From contig JAHABX010000034.1 in assembly GCA_018376135.1 (NCBI GenBank), forward strand, positions 1 to 28,395: a stretch of 28,395 bases of DNA, read 5' to 3'. Source of the stretch: Clostridiales bacterium (GTDB taxonomy: Bacteria > Bacillota > Clostridia > Lachnospirales > Lachnospiraceae). This document shows, piece by piece, positions 1 to 10,000 of the stretch (position 1 is its first letter; each line of letters opens with the position of its first letter). The notes beneath the pieces are model-generated. The model did no database searches, had not been told where the DNA came from, and saw nothing but the letters and a program-made list of their open reading frames with translations. The position numbers and the translations under genes were made by a program.

Positions 1-133
1 GATTCCGCCTGTATTTAATTTTTTCTTCTGAAAACACGGCGAATCGCCAGACTGCATTTGCAAATGAATTACAGATTTCTTTATATATGATGCCAGGGGT
101 AAAATACCTTTTAACCTCAACATCTTATATATT

Positions 134-162
134 ATTTTAATATACAAAATGTATTTTGTCAA
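134..162 (-). promoter_or_regulatory. Leftward sigma-A-type promoter at window edge
   Basis: On the minus strand, TTGACA (157-162) is followed after exactly 17 bases by TAAAAT (134-139). The spacer holds an inverted repeat (ATACA-AAA-TGTAT on the plus strand, about 142-154) that could be an operator. It would drive transcription leftward out of the window. No gene with a convincing ribosome binding site begins before the edge, so the target is unknown. Confidence 0.55.
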
Positions 163-199
163 TGACTTTTTAACATACAGTATAGATATAGTAACTTTT

Positions 200-243
200 A
201 TCAAAAAGCAGCCATCACTTTGACGATCGACGGCTGCTTCTCT
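200..243 (-). terminator. Rho-independent terminator ending the 26-kb operon
   Basis: Read leftward, AAGCAGCC (232-239) pairs with GGCTGCTT (206-213) around an 18-base loop, followed by a T run. It lies about 50 bases after the GAF gene stop codon, and is the first strong terminator seen after the operon start. Its sequence closely resembles the terminator at 28184-28231. Confidence 0.75.
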
Positions 244-250
244 GATATCC
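215..250 (-). pseudogene. Possible remnant of a small type I toxin 3' end
   Basis: The minus strand here reads through codons for RSSRRSSK and then a stop located within the terminator hairpin. The toxin candidate at 28200-28328 ends KSNRAPQK and its stop lies at the same place in a very similar hairpin. No start codon, membrane segment or ribosome binding site remains upstream, so this would be only a tail fragment. The resemblance is visible directly; common ancestry is inference, and convergent terminator sequence is an alternative. Confidence 0.35.
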
Positions 251-287
251 ATTTTTATTTACAGGTCTGCCCTGTGTACAGGGTCCC

Positions 288-1022
288 TTACTGCTCTGCC
301 TTTTTCAGCAGTCTGCGTGCCTCCTTCAGAAGCCGCAGCACCTCCTGCTGTTCATTCCGGTGGAGCCGCGCAAAGGCAGTGATGCTCCGTACGTTGTACT
401 CCAGCTCTCTCTCACTCTGGGCACAGACCACTTCGGTAAAGAGCGGTCCTGCGTTCCTGCTTTCTGTGGGAGCCGCAGCCGTATATTCTTCCAGAAGCCC
501 CTGATATTTCAGCAGCAGCGCGATCTCCTCTGCCAGCCGCTGGGTAAAATCCAGATCCTTCTCGTCAAACGCCACTCCATCCGTCTTATTGATAATCTGA
601 ATGCTTCCAAATACCGCATCCTCCAGCTTAAGCGGCACACAGATCATGGTTCTGGTCGTAAATCCGGTCTTCTTGTCTACCCTGCTTGCCCAGCGGGGGT
701 CTGACTGACAGTCCTGAATGATCACCGCTTTGCCCCGCTCTACCACCTGACCGGCAATTCCCTCTCCGGGAAACAGCGAGATCCCGGACATATCCGCATC
801 GCCGTACTGAGCTCTCGGATATATTTTTCCGTCCCGGAAACGTTCATAGAACCATAAGGTTCCCGTCTCGGCATGAACTGCATTTACCACGGTCTCCAGT
901 GCGGCGCGCAGAGCATCCTCCAGATTCTTGGTATCCTGAATACTCCGGGTCAGCTGCTCCATCGTCCTCTTGTAGTGGCTTCTCTTCATGGCATTCCACA
1001 AAGATTCCATTTCTTCTCTCAT
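288..1022 (-). CDS. GAF-domain protein, last gene of the operon
   Basis: A 244-aa soluble protein. Residues about 30-172 have the pattern of a GAF domain: an N-terminal helix, ETGTLWFYE, GEGIAGQVVERGKAVIIQD, a DPRW motif, MICVPLK and FGSIQIINK, then a closing helix. GAF domains bind small ligands such as cyclic nucleotides or haem, or serve as dimerising sensor modules. No output domain (kinase, HD, GGDEF or HTH) follows; the C-terminus (about 180-244) is helical and basic, ending LLKEARRLLKKAEQ, which could bind a partner or nucleic acid. The start has an AGGGAG ribosome binding site about 8 bases upstream. It follows the 3518-aa gene after 63 bases containing a strong hairpin, so its level may be set separately. 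It could sense a signal that gates the ATPase; this is inference. Domain call is confident, role unknown. Confidence 0.85.
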   Translation of the reverse strand: MREEMESLWNAMKRSHYKRTMEQLTRSIQDTKNLEDALRAALETVVNAVHAETGTLWFYERFRDGKIYPRAQYGDADMSGISLFPGEGIAGQVVERGKAVIIQDCQSDPRWASRVDKKTGFTTRTMICVPLKLEDAVFGSIQIINKTDGVAFDEKDLDFTQRLAEEIALLLKYQGLLEEYTAAAPTESRNAGPLFTEVVCAQSERELEYNVRSITAFARLHRNEQQEVLRLLKEARRLLKKAEQ

Positions 1023-1048
1023 GTATGTACTCCCTTCATTTCAGGAAT

Positions 1049-1070
1049 GGCACCCCTTTCACGGGGTGCC
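1049..1070 (-). promoter_or_regulatory. Intergenic hairpin between giant gene and GAF gene
   Basis: A perfect 8-bp stem (GGCACCCC/GGGGTGCC) with a 6-base loop lies between the stop of the 3518-aa gene and the start of the GAF gene. No T run follows in the direction of transcription, so it is probably an mRNA-processing or stability element, or a partial attenuator, rather than a full terminator. Confidence 0.5.
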
Positions 1071-1085
1071 CTTACTTTCCTTTCT

Positions 1086-4000
1086 TTAATGCTTCCGCTT
1101 GCGGATCACCTTCCAGTAGATGACGAACAGAATGATAATACCTGCGCCTGCTGCCAGAGAAATGAGCAGGAAGCCCTGTTTCTCACCGGTATACAGACTT
1201 CGGTTGATGCCCCAGGCAACAGCAAAGCTGCTGTCCTCTTCCTGAGCTTTCTTTTCTGCATCCTCATCCTCTGTCTTTTCTTCGGTCTTCTCTTCTCTCG
1301 CGGCAATGGCATCTGCCATCTTAACCGGATCTCCGTTTACTGCGCTGGCGGTCTCCAGCAGCTCATACTGCCCGGTAACCTCTGAGTAAGCGATCACGGA
1401 CTCGCCAAACAGCTCTCTTGCCGCTTCCTCCGGCGTCTGCCAGGATGCACCCTCTGCCTCGGACGAACCGCCCGCGATATCTGCTGCTTCGGCTCCATCG
1501 CCGCCCGGCACTGTCGTGTTGCCGCCCGCAATGGACTCCTGTCCGGATACATTTCCCGTACCGCCCGCAGTGGACTCCTGTCCGGATACACTTCCCATGC
1601 CGCCTGCTGCAGATTCCTGTCCGGATACGCTGCCCGTACCGCCTGCTGCTTCGGCTCCACCGCCGCCCTCGGCAAGTGCCCATGCACTGCCGTGCTCCGC
1701 GGCCAGTCCGCTTTCACCGGATGCGGTATCACCCTCGGATGCCATACCGGCACCGGAAGACAGTTCTCCCTCTAAGGGGATCTCTCCGTCAGCGATCCTG
1801 TCGCCGCCGGTTCCTGTACCTTCCTGCAGGCTGCTTTCCGTGCTTTCCAAGGCTCCCATGGAGCCTCCGGCACTTCCCGGCGCTCCTTCATTCCGGCTGT
1901 AGACACTGCCGCCGGACTGAGCAGAACCATCTGTTACGGCTCCGCCGGGACCGGAAACAATGCCTCCCGTTCCGTTGGCACTTCCGTCGACTCCGGCACT
2001 GCCTTCCTCTGCGGAAATACCCGCCGATCCCTCCGGTATGCCGGAAGGTTCATCCGGTACAGCGCTGCCGCCCTCGCCCTTGCCGCCTTCCGGCTCCGCG
2101 CCGTCAGGATCTGCCCGGATCACTCCATCCTCGGTCAGCTCGCCCCGCTGGTCCTCTCCCTGCTGATAACTGCCATCCGACAGCAGCAGATCGTTGTCAT
2201 TTCCACCCGGGAACAGCCCCGCAATGGAATGAAATGCATAGGTGAAAAAGCTTTGCGTGGTAGTCCGTGTAGAACAGATCTTCTCTCCGGTGGTATAATC
2301 CACGCCCTCGATAATGCCCGGTCCGTAGTAAGCCAGCAGCACCGTTCCATTGTAGCCCATATTATTGGAGCTGTGCCAAATACCGCTGTTGCTCATGGAA
2401 AAGTCATTCGACTTGAACTTCATATCACTCAGGTATGCGGTAAATGACTGCTCCTTTTCACTCAATAGTGCAAAATATCTGCTTGTGACACCGTAGCTTG
2501 TATTTTTACTGAGCACCACTCCGTCATAGAGGACACCCTGTCCCGGCGCTACGGTATAAGCCGTATCATCCATCAGGAATACCCGGTAAGGAATCTTCTG
2601 CCCTGCATACTGACTGAAGTAATAATATACCTCCGTATCTTTGTCCGTCCAGAAAGGTCTGGCATTGGGCAGCTTTGTCAGATTCTTGTCTGCCGTTACC
2701 GTTTCATACCCGGCCGCATCCGCCGCTGTTCCGCCATTAAGCTGATAAACCTTGCCGCTTCCATCCATGGCATAGCCCTGCCAGAGATGGACCGCACCGG
2801 AAATACCTGTGACCGTACCAGCCTCCTGCATCTCCTCGGTGCTGTCGCCGACTGCCTCTCCGTAATGGATCGAACCGTCCTTAATATAATACCAGTAGTC
2901 CCCATAGGTCATGACCTGACGGAAAAGATTTCCTGCGCCATAAGATTTCTCACCAATGGTCAAAGGTGTCTTAAAATCATAGTACAGCGTAACCACACCG
3001 TTGGCATCCGTGGTATAGGAATCGCCATTCACCCAAACAGTGGCTTCGGCAGCGCCCTCCGGTACCTTTGCCTCAATATTAACGGTATTCACCCCGGATG
3101 CATAGGCAACGGTCTCCTGACCGAGCGGTGCAGCCTCCGGCAGCAGAATACCCGCCGGATTATCTTCGGAATCCGTATTTACCGCTCCAAGGATTTCTTT
3201 CTTATCGTAATCCAAGGTATAGGGCATAAAGTGGTTGTCAGTCGTTCCGATATGATCCAGGCTCCAGGAGTTCCCGTAGCCCAGGGTCTCCCTATACAAC
3301 TTCTGAGTGCCAAAGTCAGCCGCGGTGACCAGAAGCTGCTTGTTGTCCAGCCGCTTCGGAATCACATACACGGTCTTGCCTGCAGCCGCAGCCGCTTCGA
3401 TGACCGCCTTTGCCGTCTGTCCGTTCAGCAGAGAGTCTTCGCAGATGTAGATGGTACCCGTACCTGCATCACCGGTGGATGCGGTGTCATTGATCCACAG
3501 GGAAATATTCTCTCCGCCGCCCCGCACATCTGCCGCAACCAGCAGATTCTTCGCCTCGGTATCCGTAAACTTATGGACACCGGAATTCAGCTTGCCGATC
3601 AGACCTCCTGCATAATCCGAGCCTGCGGATACGCTTCCTTTATAATAGACGCGCTCCAGCACCGTCTGGATGGCATCGGACCGGATCTCCGCCCTGCCCA
3701 CGATGCCGCCCGCTTCCGTTTGGCCGGCTGTGACCGTGGCGCCGCAGGCGCTGTCCGTCAGCTTCAGCCAGTTCGCCGTACCGATCAGACCTCCTGCCGT
3801 CTCCTTGCTTGCCGTGACCTCCACGTCCTCTGCCACATAGACACGGTCGATACTTCCTGACGAAGCCTCACGGGAGATGATTCCCACTGCGCCGCCCACA
3901 TTGGCGGTTCCTTCGATCCGGCAGCCTCGTACTGCCATGCCTGCAAGGGTAAATGTACTATCTGAAGTTGCCATTCCCAGTACGCCGCCGGTGGCAACGC

Positions 4001-7000
4001 TGTTCGGACTCGTCTCCGCTCCGGTGCTGGTAACCGTGGTATCAATGATCTCAATATTCAAAAGCTGCAGAGTGACTCCTGTCACCTGACTGGAATATCC
4101 GCCTACATTGCCGGTTCCCGTCACCGTACAGTCTTCCACCACCACACCCCAAACACTGCTGTGCCAGCAGTTTCCGGCAGCGCCGCCTGCAGCGCCGCCG
4201 GTGGCAGTGACAATAACGTCTTTCACACTCCAGTTCTTTCCGTTGGATAAGCCTCCTCCAGTGCCGTATGTTCCGATCAGACCGCCCACTGCGCTGCTTC
4301 CTGTTACCGTTCCCTCTTCCAGATGAAGCTCGCTTCGGCTGCCGGGAGTAGCATAACCAGCAAGTCCTCCTACAACAGATCCGCCCGCAATCGTTACATG
4401 GTTAGCACGGATGTTCTCAAAGGTGCTGGCTCCGTAAGGACCGGTATTGCCCACAATTCCACCCACATTGCTGGTTCTCGGACTGTAGATAGTGATCGTA
4501 TCCGCTGTTACATTCCGAACCGTATTCTGGGAATAAGCCACCAGTCCGCCGCAGTAATTTTTGAAGTTCCCTGTGGTTCTATCCTGCTCCTCGATCTGCA
4601 CACTCTTCATCTCCACATCCTCCAGAACACCGGACAGATTGGAGATAAAGCCCAGATAATTTCTGGTATACTGGTTGTTTTTGATATGAATATCCTGAAG
4701 CTTCAGCTTCTTACCGCCTCCGAGACTGATGATGGCTCCCGTCATGTTCCGAGTCTGCGTGGCAGAAGTGAAGTCGAATCTCATATTCGTAAAGCTAAGA
4801 TCACTCAGAGACATGGCAATCCGCTCGATCCACGGATCTCCGGGCAGTCCGCCGTTGTATGCCAGATTGGCAAATCCTGCGTCCTCTCCCTTCCCCTCCA
4901 GCCGGTTAAAGGAGAGTTTATTATAACCTGTAGTTCTGTTGTCAAAATCCACCAGACCGGTGATCTGGATATTTTCTCCGGTAGTTCCGTGTGTGCTTAC
5001 CACCTCATTCCACTTTTCAAGATTAGGAACTTCCCAGTAGGCAATATGGGGAGATCCATCCTCCTCCAGATATTTGACCACTGTCGTCAGCTCCCGCTCT
5101 CTGCCGGAGGGCTCTGTGTATTTGACTGTCAGCGCGTAGGAATCCAGCGCCTTTACAAAGCCCTTCGTGTCGATCTGGATATTCGTAATCTCCTGCCCAC
5201 CGGCTCCCAGCGTGATCCTGGCAGCGCCTGCATCCTGAGCCGCCTCGGTCAGATCCATGCCGTCCAGGGTAATGGACAGCTCCTTGTTCTTATACATCTC
5301 GATGACTGCACTGCTTTCCAGCCCCGGATGCTCCAGCAGAGCCACCAGAGAATAGGTATACTCCTGATTGTCAAAATGCTGTGCATTGTCGATGGTAAGG
5401 CTGGGGTCACTGGACTGTCCCGGCAGCGGAACCGCCTCCTGCTGCCAGCCCTCACGGGCACAGTCTGCATTCAGGATCGGTGCACAGCCCTGGGATACCG
5501 GGCTGTAATTCCATCGGCTGCCCAGAAGGATCACATCCTGCCAGGTATCCGCCCGTCCCAGCTCCGTTCCGTCCAGCAGATCTGCCGCAAAACCAGGCTC
5601 CTCCGGCTTCAGCCCCGTCACCGTCTGTCCCGCATAGGCATAGCTGCTGGAGAACCTGCTGCCGTTGGTTCCCGTTCCTGCGATCCGGTCGGATGTGCCG
5701 GAGCCCTCCACATTGCCCAGAGCAAGACCATTCTTAATATAGGCGTTGCCATACGAATGCCCCGCCATGCCTCCCGCATAGCTGCCTGAGGTCTGCAGGA
5801 TATCCACATAGCTCCAGCTGTTCCATATGTTTGTACTGTCACCGGTGGTCATCTGTCCGTTTATGCCGCCCACATAGGTGGCTGCTGCATGTATGGTGCC
5901 ATGGGCATAGCTGTTCTCTAACCCACTGGACCCAATAGATCCTGCCAGACCGCCCACGCAGTTGGCGATCAGGGTATCGGTGATCCGGATGTCCACGTCT
6001 CTGGTATAGCAGCCGGACACCCTGTCATTGGTAGCATACCCCATCAGACCACCTGCCCGGAGGGGCGTGCCGCTGTCGATATCATAAAGGGTGCTCTCCA
6101 CTGCCGAGCAGTTCATGATCGTGCTTCTATTCACATAACCAGCCAGAAGTCCCAGATAGCCGCCTCCGCCCACGGTACAGCCCTTCAGCCGCACATTGTC
6201 CAGCGTACTGTTCTCACTTCTGCCCAGGAAGCCGGTATAGCTGTTTCTTACAGATTCCGACGCAGTAATGTGCAGACCCTCCACCAGAAGATTGGTGATC
6301 GTGCTTCCATTCGCCTGAAAGATCACATAGGGGTTGGTCATATTCTCCAGCGTAATGTTCTTCAGGATATGCTCCTGTCCGTCCAGCTTTCCGGTAAAGC
6401 TGGTGGTCTGGGTGAAATCCACCCGGGTTCCGTTGATCACGATCTCATTGGGAGTCAGACCGGAGCCTGCAAAATCAATGTCTGCCGTCAGCTTATAATT
6501 CCAGTCCATATGGTCGTTGATCGCCGCCCAGTCCTGCGGAGACGCCACCGCCTTCCAGAACTCGATGCCGGAGGTCACATATTCCGGACGGTCGGACCGG
6601 ACCACGCTGCCCACCGTGTAGGTAAGCTCCGTCAGTGTATAGGCATCGCTGTACTTCGCCGCAGCAGGGTCCACCTCCACATTCAGGATCACATCATAGA
6701 AGCCGTCAGATGCCGTCTTCTGGCTGACGATCTCCGTAAGGAGCCCCTCCAGGGTGATGCTGTTGATCAGATAATTGTTGTCGTTCTTAAAGCGCAGGCG
6801 GATATACCCGCTGTCCAGATCGTGCTGTCCGTAGATCTCTCCCTCGCCCCAGCCGTCGCTGACCGGCTTCGGCGCCGTCCCCTGTCCCGCTATGGGCAGA
6901 GGCAGATAGCCCTGATGCTTCTGCATCTCCGGGGACAGCTTCAGCCTGGGGTAGAAGCCCATGGGCACACAGCCCTCCGCGTCAAAGCCCTCGCCCAGGA

Positions 7001-10000
7001 TCTCCGACTGCCACTGGGTGTCATAGAGCTTTTCCACCACGCCCTGCTGGATCTTCGGCTCCTCCGTATAGGTCCGGGCAGTCAGCTCCCACAGATTCAT
7101 GTAGGCGGAAGCTTCTGCCTCACCAAAGATCAGGCGGGACTCGGTCAGGGGCAGCAGCCAGTTCTTGCTGGCTCCCGGATCCACCGAGTAGTAGTCGCCC
7201 ACCGCATAGATATCCTGCAGATTTTTGCCGGAAACATGCCGATAGCTGTTCAGCAATGCCGCCGAATTTCCCTGCTGATACCAGCTGTCGGACACCACAT
7301 AGAGATGCCTTACCGTGGCATACCTTATATTACCGAACAGATCCATGGTAGCCGGACTGTCCCGGAATACCAGTCCCGCTCCTCCGGTGCTGTACACATA
7401 GCCGTTTTCCACCAGTCCGTTCGTGGAGTAGCACAGGACACCTGTAACATAATTTTCCGCGCAGGACACAGACACATCCCCGCTCAGGTGCAGGATAAAG
7501 TTCCGCAGCGCACCGTCGGTATTCAACGTATATGCAATTAAAGGTGCTGTCCATTTTGAGATCTCCACCTGTCCCTGTGTATGGACGATCAGATTGTCCA
7601 CGGTTCCGTACACGTTGCCAAAGATAGGCGCCGGATTCACATAATATGCCTGCTCCGGGTACTGGTACACCAGATTGCGGATATGGCTGCCCCGTCCAGG
7701 TTTCAGAAAATATGCAGTAATATTTTCCCCTTTGGTGACCGTATGCCCCTGGAAGTCAATGGTGCCGTAAAAATCTACACTCCGATTCTGATCCTGTTCA
7801 AAATCACTGTCCACCAGAATATTGGCATATCGATTCTTGTCCTGAGCTTCCAGAAGCTCCGCATGGGTAGACACGGTCACATAGTCCGCATCTGTCCGGA
7901 AGGTGATCTGATCCAGCAGCACTTCACTGCCCTGGTACACCGCCGTCAGAGTAGCCCTCCAGCCGTCACCGGCAGACAGACTGCTTAACGCCTCCGTGTG
8001 GTCCAGCGAAAGGGTGCCGTCGGCATTTTTCACAAGGGGGAAGACCATGGTCTCATAGGGCACATACTCCGGCAGCTCCATACTGTCGGAGCGCTCCAGC
8101 GTCATGGTCACCTGCGCCTTTTCTCCCTCCCGCGCCAGATAACCCTTCAGGTCGCTGACATCCACGTCAAGCTTCGCCTCAAAGGTTCCGTCGGCAGCAG
8201 CAGACAGACTGTCCAGAGTCAGCGCTCCCGTAAGGGCGCTGCCTGCCACGATATTGTAGCTCTCCAGCACATAGTTGGTCTGGTAGCTTCCGTAGCCCTC
8301 CGCGTCATTATAAGCGGCAGCTACGAACTTCAGTGTATATTCTCCTCCGGCGATCAGACCGTCGAAGCGCAGATCCACGCCCTCCGCCTTTCCGGTCTTG
8401 TCTGCCGTGATCTTTTGTACATTTAACAGGCTTCCCCCATAATACAGGTGGATGGAAACCTCGCCGTCATTCAGGATCGTTCCGTCCGGGTCATAGACCT
8501 TCAGATCCAGGAACTCCGCCACGTCCGCTGCCAGGAACAGATCGCTGTACTGCACCTCCGGCAGGGTCTTCTTGGTGGTGAAGCGGTTGGTCGTCATGCT
8601 GACCGGAATAAAATACTCCTGTCCGCTCTTCTTCACCACCGCCTGAATGGAAAAGGTATATTTTGTAAAATGGCTCAGACTGTTTTCCGGCATAAGGACT
8701 CTCAGCTTCATGGGCCTGGTAAAGCCGCCCGGAGTCACTTCGCCCGTATCCGGATCCTCCGTCGGAAGCACCTCCGCCATACAGAAGCTGTCCCATGGAT
8801 TGTTGTTGCGGATCTGATCCTTTGTACCATAGAGCACCAGCCGGGGTCTCACATGATTGCCCGGATCCAGCTCCAGCACCGCTTCGCTGTCAATATATTC
8901 ATATTCCCCGGCGGAAAGCTCCTCCTGAGAAAGAGACACTTCATTGACTACCCTGCCGCTTTCATCCTTCAGCTCGATACGGAACTCATCCACCAGCGGG
9001 AGCATATCCAGCGTAGTTGCAGATGTCATGATAAACTCCATGGAAGCCGAGGTATCCAGAAGATCCGACACACCGGTGCTGAAGCTGATCAGACCGCTGG
9101 AAAGCGCCGCTGTATAGACCGACAGGGAGCCGAGCTTCACGTTCTCCTCCTTCGGAAGCGTGCCCGGCAGATCCCTGCCGTCAGGCTGCGGCTCACAGTC
9201 ACCTGTGACCTCTGCGGAATAAAGAGTGGAGAAGGCAAGGCTGTTCAGCCTCAGCTCATACTCGCTTCCGTCCTTTGCATCCTTCAACTCCAGGGCATAG
9301 ACATCCTCTCCGCCCGGAGAGATCTTACCGGTATCCCATTCCCCATACAGGGCAGCAGCGATTCCGGATCTGCTGTCCTTCACCGCCAGCTTAAGCGGCT
9401 GTCCATCCGTAAGCGCGCTGTCCGGATCAGAGACCTGTACCTTCAGCACCAGATAATCCGTCTCATTCTCCACCTCTGTGATGGTGACCACCGGGGTCGC
9501 CTTCCGGGTATAGAGCGTACCGGAATAAGCCTCCGAGCCGTTTGCGATCAGAGGGATCTCATTGCCCCAGCGGTCTTTGGCCACTGCCGTATAGGTATAT
9601 GCCATGTTGGAGCGCAGCTTTGGAGTCGTGGATATGAAGACAGACTCCTCCTGCTGTGCCCGGGCAAGCACACTGCTTCCCACAATGACCGTCACCTCAT
9701 CGCCGCCGTCCTGCGGCTTCAGCTTCAGCTCCATCCGGCTCACATAGGGCATGGTATTCAGTTTAAAGTTTTCAAAGCTGTAGTCCGCCTCCGCATCATA
9801 GGCAGAGGTATTTGCCAGCGTAAGTCCGTCAAGCTCCAGTGCATTGGGGTGCGCGGCAAAGTCCGTGGTCCAGCTTGCGCCGGCTGCCTGCACCTTTCCC
9901 TCTTCCACTGTGGGCATGGGGATCTCTATGTAATCCGAATAATAGTATTTACGAACGATGGTCGTCACCTGAGTCAGCTCACCGGTGGCAGGATCTAAAG

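Noticed and set aside
1..123. Leftward open frame from the ATG at 121-123 to the window edge
   Set aside because: No ribosome binding site, and the expected RNA start is only a few bases upstream; it may be chance.
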